Shown piece after piece: positions 1 to 8,540 of a DNA stretch of 64,000 nt; the first letter of the stretch is position 1, and the number at the start of each line of letters is the position of its first letter. The position numbers and the translations under genes were made by a program. The stretch comes from Paenibacillus mucilaginosus 3016 (GTDB taxonomy: Bacteria; Bacillota; Bacilli; Paenibacillales; NBRC-103111): the NCBI RefSeq assembly GCF_000250655.1, contig NC_016935.1, forward strand, positions 6,156,001 through 6,220,000, read 5' to 3'. Below the pieces are notes generated by a model. It saw only the letters and a list, made by a program, of their open reading frames with translations, searched no databases and was not told the origin of the DNA.

Positions 1-115
1 CATTCGTTACTGAGAACGACTCGTCAGCATTCGAAAACTGCACGTAAGCCGTCAGCTTGTCGTCGGATACCGTAATGTCCATATAATAGGACAGGGGCAT
101 CGTCTGGTCGTTCAT
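1..115 (-). CDS. FapA/DUF342-like protein, N-terminal fragment (runs off left edge)
   Basis: Only the first 38 codons are in the window. The start is ATG at 113-115, with an AGGA-type ribosome site directly upstream. The peptide begins MNDQTMPLSYYMDITVSDDK. A short beta-rich N-terminus of this kind, directly downstream of sigD in Paenibacillus fla/che operons, usually belongs to FapA/DUF342 (polymer-forming, flagellar-assembly-associated) proteins. The family call rests on position and this short stretch, so it is tentative. It follows sigD by 40 bp and is probably the next gene of the operon. Confidence 0.5.
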   Translation of the reverse strand, partial: MNDQTMPLSYYMDITVSDDKLTAYVQFSNADESFSVTN

Positions 116-155
116 TCCTCATTCCCCGCTTCCCATCCTGGAGATCTTTGCTCTG

Positions 156-937
156 CTAGTCCTGGAACAATTGATCCTTGTGGCGTCCCAATGCTCCTCT
201 GAGTCTCAAGATTGCCTTCGAGTGCAGCTGCGATATTCTGGATGGGGACAAACTCATGACTTCGGCAATCTCGCTCAAAGACAATTCTTCAAAGTAGAAA
301 AGAGAGACGACGATGCGCTCCTTCTCCGTCAGTTTCTCGATGGCCTTGGCCAGCGTTTCCTTCAGATGAAGCTCGTTCACCTTGGATTCCGGATTCTTCG
401 CTTTCTCGTCCACAAGCAGCGAGAGGCGCGTCTCGGAGTCTTCTTCGCGGATCGGGTCGTCGATCGAACAAACCGCCGTTACCGCAATATCCTGAACCAT
501 CTGCTGAAACTCCGACTCGCTTACATTGAGGTATTCGCTCATTTCGGAGTCGGTTACCGAACGCATGTATTTCTGCTCGAGCTTCTGATATGCGTCCTCC
601 ACCTTCTTGGCCTTCTCGCGGATCAACGGGGCACCCAGTCGCCCTGCCGGAGACCGTCGATGATCGCACCGCGGATGCGCCAGGAAGCATACGTTTCGAA
701 TTGCAGCCCGCGCTCGTAGTCGAACTTCTCGATGGCATCGATCAGACCCATGACGCCGAAGCTCGCGAGATCTTCCTTCGCCACATTCTTGGGCAGTCCG
801 ATGGACAGCCGGCTCGAGACATAATCGACCAGCGGAAGGTACGATTCGATCAGGGTCTGCTTGGCTGTCGGGATCTTTTGTTCTCTCCACTGCTTCCAAA
901 TCTCAATGTTGGCCAGATGGGATTTTTGAGTGATCAT
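156..937 (-). pseudogene. sigD: RNA polymerase sigma factor SigD (FliA/WhiG family), frameshifted as read
   Basis: This is the sigma-28 family factor that transcribes late flagellar, chemotaxis and autolysin genes. The two halves lie in different frames. Residues 1-104 (from ATG at 937) carry region 2, with YLPLVDYVSSRL and RGLQFETYASWRIRGAIIDG, and stop at a TGA at 623-625 just after GDWVPR. The other frame resumes with IREKAKKVEDAYQKLEQKYM and runs through regions 3 and 4 (helix-turn-helix LSLSEIAEVMSLSPSRISQL) to 156. Restoring one base near 624-628 gives about 260 aa, close to the 254 aa of Bacillus SigD. The reading is a one-base deletion, real or a sequencing error. It lies 17 bp after the small membrane protein gene and ends the chemotaxis segment. 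Confidence 0.9.
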
Positions 938-954
938 GATTGGTTGTCACCATC

Positions 955-1386
955 CTATTCTTCAGACATTTGGCGTACCGCTTGGGCTAACTCTTCGGGT
1001 GTCGGCTGTACTTTCGTCGAGAGCTTCGGCGGCTTCAGAGGAGCGAATCCCTGATCCGGCGGTGCGGAGGCGTTCATGCTTCCCTTCAGCATCTGGTGCA
1101 GTTCCTGATCCTCGTCCGGGGTCATGGCATCGAAGGCCTGTCCTTTGGAGGACTCCTCCGGCGCGGCGTCCAGCATCACCGGGGGCTGCGGTGCGGTCAG
1201 GCTGTTCAGGCCGGCGAACGTGCCGAGCAGCCATCTGCAGGCGAAGACGAGCAGAAACAGAATGATAAAACTGTAACAGCTGCGCACGAAGGTGGTCAAC
1301 CATATGTTGTTGGGAATGGAGAGCACAAAAGTAATAATAAAGGCCGCTACTCCGGTATATAAGTTCCAGCGCAATGTTCCGATCAT
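955..1386 (-). CDS. Small membrane protein of the che operon, function unknown
   Basis: I do not recognise a named family. The 143-aa product has two predicted hydrophobic segments, about residues 10-30 (GVAAFIITFVLSIP) and 36-56 (CYSFIILFLLVFACRWLLG). A hydrophilic, Pro/Gln-rich tail of about 85 residues follows, probably cytoplasmic or extracellular. The gene starts 3 bp after cheD and ends 17 bp before sigD, so it is almost certainly co-transcribed. Its position corresponds roughly to that of swrB-like genes near sigD in Bacillus, but I see no sequence basis for calling it SwrB. Confidence 0.7.
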   Translation of the reverse strand: MIGTLRWNLYTGVAAFIITFVLSIPNNIWLTTFVRSCYSFIILFLLVFACRWLLGTFAGLNSLTAPQPPVMLDAAPEESSKGQAFDAMTPDEDQELHQMLKGSMNASAPPDQGFAPLKPPKLSTKVQPTPEELAQAVRQMSEE

Positions 1387-1388
1387 AT

Positions 1389-1883
1389 CTACAGTTCCTT
1401 CACTCCGTGTTGTACGCTGCGAATGCTCAGCAGGCCGGTTTCACAGTTGAATTCGATGGTTCTTCCGAAGTTGCCCCCGGTGTCTTCCGCTTTCAGCGGA
1501 ATGCGGTACTGGTTCAATATGGCCTTGCAGGATTCCACATTGCGCGGTCCGATTCTCATCGTCTCGGACTGCGTACCGAAGGAGAACATCTGTGCCCCGC
1601 CGGCCATCTTGGCTTCCATCCGCCGTACCTGGGCACCGAGCTTTTCCATTTGGCGGATCATCTCCGGCAGGGCCGTGTCCGCATATTTGGCAATGTTGAG
1701 CGTGCCTTCCCTGGCAATGTCGGAGGAGGGCAGCATCACATGGGCCATGCCGGCCACCTTCGCCGTGCTGTCAAAGAGTGTCAGGCCGACGCAGGATCCC
1801 AGACCCGTTGTTTTGAGCACCCCGGTCAGGTGCGCCACATTCAGGTCGGCCATCCCCACTTTAATGAGGTTGTCCTGGATCAT
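1389..1883 (-). CDS. cheD: Chemoreceptor glutamine deamidase CheD
   Basis: CheD deamidates selected glutamines of chemoreceptors and, in Bacillus, binds CheC to stimulate its phosphatase activity. The 164-aa protein has the family's catalytic cysteine in TGLGSCVGLTLFD (about residues 27-39) and the catalytic histidine in MAHVMLPSS shortly after. Length is normal. Its start overlaps the cheC stop by 4 bp (ATGA arrangement), suggesting translational coupling and matched production of the two partners. Confidence 0.96.
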   Translation of the reverse strand: MIQDNLIKVGMADLNVAHLTGVLKTTGLGSCVGLTLFDSTAKVAGMAHVMLPSSDIAREGTLNIAKYADTALPEMIRQMEKLGAQVRRMEAKMAGGAQMFSFGTQSETMRIGPRNVESCKAILNQYRIPLKAEDTGGNFGRTIEFNCETGLLSIRSVQHGVKEL

Positions 1884-2500
1884 GGAGCCCCCACTCCCAG
1901 CGCCTGAAAGATTTTGGGGAACGATTCGGGATCCGGGATCAGGAAGAAATGGCCTTCCACTTCTTCTTTTCCGTCCAGGAACTTCGTATCGATGAGCAGG
2001 GCCTGATCGCCCATTTCCCCGAACTGGAGGAGTCCATAGCCCAGAATCGCCCCCGCCATGTCAATGGCCAGCGACGGTACCGTGGGCTGCATGTTCAGCT
2101 TCGTGAAATCGGCCAGCGAGGACAGATAGGACCCTGCCATGATGTTGCCGATCTCGTTCAGCGCCGACATTTCCATATCGGTATATCCTTCGTCGCTCAC
2201 CACTTCGATGCCGGCCAGGCTCTTCAGGAGCTTCTTTGCCGATTCCAGTGTAAGAATGAAGAACAGGTTGCCCGGCGTCTCTCCTTCCACCCGGAGAAAG
2301 ATGGCGATGACGATCGCCTCCGCCCCACCGACACTGTCGGCCACTTCTTCGAAAGGAACCATCCGCACCTTGGGCACCAGCATATCGACCGGCTTGTCCA
2401 TCAGCTTGGACAAGGCCGTGGCCGCGTGCCCGGCTCCGATATTACCGACTTCCCGGAGCACATCCATCTGAAAGTCGGCGAACGATCTGAAGGTATCCAA
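1880..2500 (-). CDS. cheC: CheY-P phosphatase CheC
   Basis: CheC removes phosphate from CheY-P and takes part in CheD-dependent adaptation. The 206-aa protein has the two pseudo-symmetric active-site helices of the CheC/CheX/FliY family, VLREVGNIGAGHAATALSKL near residue 14 and MSALNEIGNIMAGSYLSSL near residue 112. Both keep the E-x-x-N pair, as in Bacillus CheC with two active centres. It lies between cheW (6-bp gap) and cheD (4-bp overlap). Confidence 0.96.
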   Translation of the reverse strand: MDTFRSFADFQMDVLREVGNIGAGHAATALSKLMDKPVDMLVPKVRMVPFEEVADSVGGAEAIVIAIFLRVEGETPGNLFFILTLESAKKLLKSLAGIEVVSDEGYTDMEMSALNEIGNIMAGSYLSSLADFTKLNMQPTVPSLAIDMAGAILGYGLLQFGEMGDQALLIDTKFLDGKEEVEGHFFLIPDPESFPKIFQALGVGAP

Positions 2501-2506
2501 ACTTAT

Positions 2507-2968
2507 CTACTCCTCTATGTTATCCAATTGGACGATCTCATTCTTGCTCAGCACTTCCTTGAGATTGAGGAGAATCAGCAGACGGTGCTCGCCGACCTTG
2601 GCGATGCCCTGCAGATACTTGGCTTTGATGCCGCCCACAATCTCCGGCGGATCATCGATGAGCTCAGGATCGACGTCGATGACGTCATTCGCCGAGTCGA
2701 CGATCATGCCGACTTCCAGGTCTTCCACACCTACGATAATGATGCGGGAGTTATCCGTATACTGCGTCTCGGGAAAGCCGAACCGGCCGCGAAGATCGAT
2801 AACCGGCGTAACCACACCGCGCAGATTGATGACGCCTTTGACAAATCCGGGAGTCTTGGGTACGCGAGTCAGCGGCTGCATGCGCTCGATGGTTCTCACC
2901 TTTTCGACTTCTACTCCGTACTCCTCATCCGCCAGTGCGAATACGATGACTTTCAATTCCTGACTCAT
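2507..2968 (-). CDS. cheW: Chemotaxis coupling protein CheW
   Basis: CheW bridges chemoreceptors and the CheA kinase at the membrane array. The 153-aa product is a single CheW (SH3-like) domain beginning MSQELKVIVFALADEEYGVE, with the family motif VPKTPGFVKGVINLRGVVTP at about residues 36-55. A consensus AGGAGG-type ribosome site precedes the ATG at 2968. It follows cheA with a 50-bp gap. Confidence 0.97.
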   Translation of the reverse strand: MSQELKVIVFALADEEYGVEVEKVRTIERMQPLTRVPKTPGFVKGVINLRGVVTPVIDLRGRFGFPETQYTDNSRIIIVGVEDLEVGMIVDSANDVIDVDPELIDDPPEIVGGIKAKYLQGIAKVGEHRLLILLNLKEVLSKNEIVQLDNIEE

Positions 2969-3018
2969 GCTTTCGGCCTCCTTAAGGTTGAGCTCTCATG
3001 CACTCCGCAAGTATTACT

Positions 3019-5091
3019 TTATTTGAAAAGCGCATTAGTGTCTATGATTAATGCTACTTGTCCGTCACCCAAAATCGTGGCCCCGGACACCGCAAACAGG
3101 TTCGTCAGATACTTGCCGAGCGACTTCAGGACGATCTCCTGCTGCCCGATAAATTCGTTGACCGCGAGCGCCGCCAGCTTCTCACCCTTGCGGATGACCA
3201 CCATCTGGATCTCGTCTTCCGTCAGGTCGCTGCCGCCAGGTACATCGAACAGATCGGCGAGCGGAATGAGCGGGATGACGCTGGTGCGGTATTCCACCAT
3301 CGGGTTGCCGTGGACGCTGCGCAGCTGCTCTCTGCGAATGGCCATCGTCTCGACGATGGAAGTCAGCGGAATCGCATACTTCTCGCCTTGAATCCGGATG
3401 AGCATCGCGGAGATGATCGAGAGGGTCAGCGGCAGCTGGACGGACCACTTGGAGCCTTTGCCGAGCTTGGCATCGACATGGACGTGTCCGCCGAGGCTTT
3501 CGATCTTCGTCTTGACGACGTCAAGCCCTACGCCGCGGCCGGAAATATCCGAAATTTTGTCCGCTGTAGAGAACCCCGGAGCGAACAGAAGCTGGTACAC
3601 TTCCTCGTCGGAGAGCCGTGCGGACTGCTCCTGCGTCACGACGCCGTTCTGGATCGCCTTGGACAGCACCTTCTCGCGGTTGATCCCCCGGCCGTCATCT
3701 TCAATCTCGATGAAGACATGGTTGCCGCTGTGATAAGCGCGAAGGTGGATCGTTCCCGTCTCGGGCTTGCCCAGGGAGACGCGCTCGGCATACGGCTCAA
3801 TGCCGTGGTCTACCGCGTTGCGCAGCAGGTGAACCAGCGGGTCGCCGATCTCGTCGACGACGGTACGGTCGAGTTCGGTTTCCGCTCCGGTAATGATGAG
3901 ATCGACCTTCTTGTCGAGAGTCTTCGCCACATCGCGGATCATCCGCGGGAACCGGTTGAATACGGTGTCGACCGGAACCATCCGGAGCTTCAGCACGATG
4001 TTCTGCAGGTCTGTGGATACCCGTGCCATATGCTCGACGGTTTCGGTGAGCTCGTTCTTGTGGATCTCGCTGGCCAGCTGTTCGAGCCGTACCCGGTCGA
4101 TCAGCAGCTCGCTGAAGAGGTTCATGAGCATATCGAGGCGCTCGATATCGACACGGATGGTCCGGTTCGCCACCGGAGCACCGCCGCCGGCAGGCTTCTT
4201 CGTCTCAGCCGCGGGCGCTGCCGCTTTCGGCGCTTCCTCGGCTGCAGGGACCGGTGCCGCAGCTGCCAGCGCCTGGACCGCTTCCGGTTCGGCCGGCTTC
4301 ATGAACTCGGCCAGCTTGTCCTTATCGAGGGAGACCAGATCGACCTTGTCGATTTCGGACACGCCCGCGACCTGCTTGTGCAGCAGTTCTTTGTCCAGCT
4401 GGGAGACATAATACACCGTGAAGGAGTTCTCGAAGCGCTCCTGCTCAATGTCTTCCACGGAAGGCGTGGACTTGATCACTTCACCGTTCTCTTCCAGCAC
4501 GTTGAAGACCATATAAGCACGGGCCGCTTTCAGGACGCAGTCCTGGCGGACGGACACTTCCATCCGGTAAGCGGGCATTCCGGTTTCGATCGATTGATTG
4601 AGAATGCTGAACTGGAATTCATCCAGTTCGCTGCCTTTGGCGCCTTGGGCTCCTGCGGCTTCGGGGCTCTTCGCTGCGGCTGGGACCTCCGCCGCTCCGC
4701 CCTTCTTGTAATCGCCGGACACGATGGACTTGAGCGCTACTACGATATCGGTTACATCGGCCTTGCCCGTCCCGCCCTGGATCACATCCTCCACCATCGA
4801 TTCCAGGGAATCCAGACTCTTGAAGATGCAGTCAAAAATGAAGGAATCCATCTTCAGCTTGTTGTTGCGGACAAGGTCGAGCACATTCTCCATCTCATGG
4901 GTAAGCGAAGCCAAATCCTCAAAGCCCATGGTGGCGGACATCCCTTTCAGCGTATGGGCCGAACGGAAAATATGCTGAACGATACTGATATCTTCAGGGC
5001 TTGCCTCCAAGCTGAGCAGATGCTCGTTCATCGCCTGCAGATGATCCCTTGACTCATCGATAAACATCGAGAGATATTGATTCATTTCCAT
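3019..5091 (-). CDS. cheA: Chemotaxis sensor histidine kinase CheA
   Basis: CheA autophosphorylates and passes phosphate to CheY and CheB. Domains in order are the P1 HPt domain (FRSAHTLKGMSATMG, phospho-His at residue 46), a P2 response-regulator-binding region, an Ala/Pro-rich linker near residues 265-305, P3 dimerisation, P4 HATPase (N box LVHLLRNAVDHGIEP, then DDGRGI and GRGVGLDVV) and a C-terminal CheW-like P5. I chose ATG at 5089-5091 because GGAGG lies 7 nt upstream. A GTG two codons earlier (5097) would overlap that ribosome site. Product is about 690 aa. Confidence 0.97.
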   Translation of the reverse strand: MEMNQYLSMFIDESRDHLQAMNEHLLSLEASPEDISIVQHIFRSAHTLKGMSATMGFEDLASLTHEMENVLDLVRNNKLKMDSFIFDCIFKSLDSLESMVEDVIQGGTGKADVTDIVVALKSIVSGDYKKGGAAEVPAAAKSPEAAGAQGAKGSELDEFQFSILNQSIETGMPAYRMEVSVRQDCVLKAARAYMVFNVLEENGEVIKSTPSVEDIEQERFENSFTVYYVSQLDKELLHKQVAGVSEIDKVDLVSLDKDKLAEFMKPAEPEAVQALAAAAPVPAAEEAPKAAAPAAETKKPAGGGAPVANRTIRVDIERLDMLMNLFSELLIDRVRLEQLASEIHKNELTETVEHMARVSTDLQNIVLKLRMVPVDTVFNRFPRMIRDVAKTLDKKVDLIITGAETELDRTVVDEIGDPLVHLLRNAVDHGIEPYAERVSLGKPETGTIHLRAYHSGNHVFIEIEDDGRGINREKVLSKAIQNGVVTQEQSARLSDEEVYQLLFAPGFSTADKISDISGRGVGLDVVKTKIESLGGHVHVDAKLGKGSKWSVQLPLTLSIISAMLIRIQGEKYAIPLTSIVETMAIRREQLRSVHGNPMVEYRTSVIPLIPLADLFDVPGGSDLTEDEIQMVVIRKGEKLAALAVNEFIGQQEIVLKSLGKYLTNLFAVSGATILGDGQVALIIDTNALFK

Positions 5092-5139
5092 AACCACACC
5101 TCCAAGAAGAATAGAAATTTATGTAACCCAGTCGGGGGA

Positions 5140-6297
5140 TCAGCGTCCCACGGATTGGATCAGCATGCCCGCAATCTGCTGTTGGGGCACTACATGCATC
5201 ACACAGCCGAGCTCCACGGCCGCACGGGGCATGCCGTAGACCACACAGGTCTCCTCCGATTCGGCGATCGTTGTGATTGCGCCGGCCTGCTTCAGCGCCT
5301 GCATTCCCTTGGCGCCGTCCGCCCCCATACCGGTCATGATCACGATATGGCGCTTCAGCTCCTTGAGCGGCAGAAGCGACTCGAACATCGTGTCGACCGA
5401 AGGACGGTGGCCGCCGCGGGGCTCGTCTTTGGAGAGGTGGATCTTGTAAGACTGGGTGCCGTTGCGGGCTACGGTCATATGGTAGCCGCCCGGGGCCACG
5501 TAAGCGGTCCCCCGTTCGAGCACCATGCCGTTCTCCGCTTCCACCACCGTCAGCTTCGAGATCGAATCGAGGCGCTGGGCCAGCGACTTGGTAAAATTCG
5601 GAGGCATATGCTGCACGATCAGCACCGGAGCCGGATAGTGATCCGGCATATCCGAGAGCACCTGGTGCAGCGCGCGCGGCCCGCCGGTGGACGTGCCGAT
5701 CGCCACCAGGTGATCGAAGGTCTGCACGCCCGCTCCGGCGGAACGGATCCGCTCCGGCGGTTTGGCCGCCGGCGTCTCTGTCCGCATAGGCGGCACCGGA
5801 GGCGCGGCGGCGGCAGGCGTTCTGGATGCAGGCGGCGCGGCCTGGGCCGCAGAGGCCGTTCGCGAGCTCCAGGATATGCCGGTTACCGGCCTCACCTTGG
5901 CTTTAACGGCCGTATGCAGCTTCTCGAGCAGCAGCGCCTTCACTTTGTGCAGATCCAGCGAGATGGATCCCGAAGGCTTGCCGACGAAGTCGAAAGCCCC
6001 CCATTCCAGGGCCCGGATCGTCTCCGCCGCCCCTTCCTGGGTCAGGGAGCTCAGCATAATCACGGGAACCGGATGGTCCTTCATAATGGCCTTGAGCGCT
6101 TCCAGCCCGTTCATCTCCGGCATCTCTATATCGAGTGTGACGGCGTGCGGCTTCAGCTTTTTGACCATCTCCACGCCTTCCCTGCCGTTCTTGGCGGCTC
6201 CGACGACCCGGAACGCCGGGTCCTCGGAGATCAGGTCGGTGATGATCTTGCGCATGAATACCGAATCGTCCACAACCAATATGTCATACGGCGGCAT
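5140..6297 (-). CDS. cheB: Protein-glutamate methylesterase/deamidase CheB
   Basis: CheB demethylates receptor glutamates when phosphorylated by CheA. The 385-aa protein has an N-terminal receiver domain (acidic pair at residues 10-11, phospho-acceptor Asp56 in VTLDIEMPEMNG), a Pro/Ala-rich linker near 150-185, and a C-terminal methylesterase domain. The catalytic triad is visible as Ser in AIGTSTGGPRAL, His in VQHMPPNFTK and Asp in MTGMGADGAKG. It sits between flhG and cheA, the usual order in this operon. Confidence 0.97.
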   Translation of the reverse strand: MPPYDILVVDDSVFMRKIITDLISEDPAFRVVGAAKNGREGVEMVKKLKPHAVTLDIEMPEMNGLEALKAIMKDHPVPVIMLSSLTQEGAAETIRALEWGAFDFVGKPSGSISLDLHKVKALLLEKLHTAVKAKVRPVTGISWSSRTASAAQAAPPASRTPAAAAPPVPPMRTETPAAKPPERIRSAGAGVQTFDHLVAIGTSTGGPRALHQVLSDMPDHYPAPVLIVQHMPPNFTKSLAQRLDSISKLTVVEAENGMVLERGTAYVAPGGYHMTVARNGTQSYKIHLSKDEPRGGHRPSVDTMFESLLPLKELKRHIVIMTGMGADGAKGMQALKQAGAITTIAESEETCVVYGMPRAAVELGCVMHVVPQQQIAGMLIQSVGR

Positions 6298-6347
6298 ATT
6301 TCCACTCCCTTTGGATTGGATGCTCTGACGGCTGCCTGAGGGCAGGC

Positions 6348-7220
6348 TTACTGCTTCAGCATCTTCATCATTTTGCTCAGGAAGCCCTTGATGGCTCCCC
6401 TCTCCTGCTGTGCCGGGATATGACCCGCAATGAAATCGTCCGCCAAATCGTTAATGGATTTGGATGCTGCACTGTCCGGGAAGGCCACGGTGAACGGCAC
6501 CTGCTTCTTGACGGCTTTGGATACCGAACTGTCATCCACCACGTAGCCGAGCGTCGGAATGTCCAGACTTAAGAATTGTTTGGCTACCATGCTGATTTTA
6601 TCCGCCGTCTGCCGGCCTTCCCGCCAATCGGTCACCCGGTTCACCACGAGCTTGAACGGGATCTGGTAATTCATCGAGTTCACCATCTTGATGATCGCAT
6701 ACGCATCGGTGATTGATGTCGGCTCCGGTGTCGTTACGACAATCGTCTCCTGGGCCGCCACGATGAACTTCAGGGTTTCCTTGGAAAGTCCGGCGCCCGT
6801 ATCGAAGATAATGACGTCCACATGGCCGTTAAGCTGCTCCACCTGGGCGGCGAAATAATCGAGCTGCTCGTCCGAGAGACGGATCAGGTCATTGAAGCCC
6901 GAGCCTCCTGCAATAAACTGCAGGTCGTTATACCCCGTATGGATGATTTCCCAGATGGTCTTCTCTCTTTTGAGCAGATGATACAAGCTGTACTTAGGGG
7001 AAACCCCCATGAGCACATCAATGTTCGCAAGACCAATATCGGCATCGAAGACGAGAACCTTAAGTCCTTTTTTCTGAAGCGCGAGAGCGAAGTTCAGCGT
7101 AAAGTTCGATTTGCCCACGCCGCCCTTGCCGCTCGTTACGGTGATGATCCGCGTCGCTCTGTCATTCGCCGTCTCTTGGGTCTTAATGAGATTCCGCAGT
7201 CCTTGTGCCTGATCATTCAT
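6348..7220 (-). CDS. flhG: MinD-like ATPase FlhG (YlxH/FleN), flagellar number regulator
   Basis: FlhG is a MinD/ParA-family ATPase that works with FlhF to set flagellar number and position. The 290-aa protein carries a deviant Walker A motif, TSGKGGVGKSNFTLNFA (near residue 30), the Walker A' motif VFDADIGLANIDV, and IIFDTGAGLS as Walker B. An N-terminal DQAxxLR-type segment (NDQAQGLRNLI) matches the helix known to activate the FlhF GTPase. Its start overlaps flhF by 8 bp. Confidence 0.95.
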   Translation of the reverse strand: MNDQAQGLRNLIKTQETANDRATRIITVTSGKGGVGKSNFTLNFALALQKKGLKVLVFDADIGLANIDVLMGVSPKYSLYHLLKREKTIWEIIHTGYNDLQFIAGGSGFNDLIRLSDEQLDYFAAQVEQLNGHVDVIIFDTGAGLSKETLKFIVAAQETIVVTTPEPTSITDAYAIIKMVNSMNYQIPFKLVVNRVTDWREGRQTADKISMVAKQFLSLDIPTLGYVVDDSSVSKAVKKQVPFTVAFPDSAASKSINDLADDFIAGHIPAQQERGAIKGFLSKMMKMLKQ

Positions 7221-8540
7221 GGTTGTTATCCTCCAGAATCCTGTCGATCATGCGCAGCTCATCGAGTTCTTCAATATCGTCCGGTACGTTCTGTCCATTG
7301 GCGATATAGGAGGTCTGAAGGCCGAAATCCCGGATCAGATTGACGATGGCGCCGAAGGAGTCCGTTTCGTCCATTTTGGTGAAGAGCACCTTGTCCAGCT
7401 TGAATTTGCTGAAGTTGCTCGTGATGACTTTCATATCTTTATATTTGGTGGTCAGGCTGAGTACGAGGAAGGTCTCGCTTTGTCCGCCCGACTTCAGCAG
7501 CGCGTTCAGCTCGGACACATACATTTCGTTGCGGAAATTGCGGCCGGCCGTATCCATGAAGATCAGATCTCGGTCCTTGAGGTTCTCGAAAGCCTTGCTT
7601 AGATCCAGTGGCGAGAATACCACCTCCAGCGGCACGTTCAGGATCGTCGCGTACGTCTTCAGCTGCTCTACGGCGGCAATCCGGTACGTGTCGGAGGTGA
7701 TAAAGCCGACTTTGCGGTGATGCTTCAGCACCTGCTCGGCCGCCAGCTTCGCGATCGTGGTCGTCTTGCCGACGCCGGTCGGGCCGACGAAATGCGCGAT
7801 ACGCGAGTCCCGGCGGATAGCTTTCGTCCCCTTGGGCTGCATGAACTCTATAAGCTGCCGGCGGACCGACGCCAGAACGAACGCTTCGGTCAGCGGCTTC
7901 GGCTCATCCGCAGCCTCGGCCTCTTCGAGAACCTGACCCATGAGCTGCTTCACGAGCAGCGGGTCCACTTCCTGCTCGAGCAGGCGCTGCTCGATCGTCT
8001 CCACTGCCGGATCCGACGGAATTTGCAGCGCCTGGTGCAGGGAGAGCTTCTTCATCATCTCTTTCATCTCGCGAAGCTCGCCCAGCATGTCCTCATCCGC
8101 CGGGGCCTTCTTCGGAGCCGCTTGCGTTGGTGCAGGTGCCTGGGCAGCCGGCCCCTGCGCCGCCCGCGGAGCAGGGGCTGGGGGAGCCGGAGGCAGGACA
8201 TCCGGTACGTCGGGAAACGACAGCGCCGCTTCGTGCCGTTCAGCCTGCTGCGGTGCGCTGGCACCGTAGGCGGATGCGACACTCGATCTCGGAGCGGTCG
8301 CCACAGGGGCGGCCGGCTTCGGCATCGTAGCGACGCCGGAAGGTGCAGCGGACGGAGTACCGCCGGGGGAAGCGGTATCCGTCGCTGCGATGACTTCAAT
8401 CTCTTTTTTGTGAACATCCCGAGGAACCCGCCGGAGCGGATCTCCTTGGTATTGATAATGACAGCGTCTTTGCCGAGATCCGTCCGGATCTTCTGAAGCG
8501 CATCCGGCATGGAATCCACTACATAACGTTTTACTCTCAT
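7213..8540 (-). pseudogene. flhF: SRP-type GTPase FlhF, frameshifted as read
   Basis: FlhF is the third SRP-family GTPase and directs flagellar assembly sites. The N-terminus starts at 8540 (MRVKRYVVDSMPDALQKIR) and leaves frame in a run of six A (minus strand; T at 8404-8409) after FLGMFTKK. The correct frame then reads EIEVIAATDTASPGG and continues through a Pro/Ala-rich B region to the NG GTPase domain (G1 FVGPTGVGKTTTIAKLAAEQ, FMDTAGRNF, TKMDETDSFG) ending at 7213. One extra A restores about 442 aa. It overlaps flhA by 4 bp and flhG by 8 bp. Homopolymer slippage, sequencing error or true mutation are all possible. Confidence 0.92.

Noticed and set aside
955..1386. Calling the small membrane protein before sigD SwrB
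   Set aside because: Only its neighbourhood matches; topology and sequence do not support the name.
3058..5052. A 664-codon open frame antisense to cheA, and similar long plus-strand frames opposite flagellar genes
   Set aside because: They mirror clear minus-strand genes, have no ribosome site or family motifs, and reflect the GC-rich third-position bias of the opposite strand.
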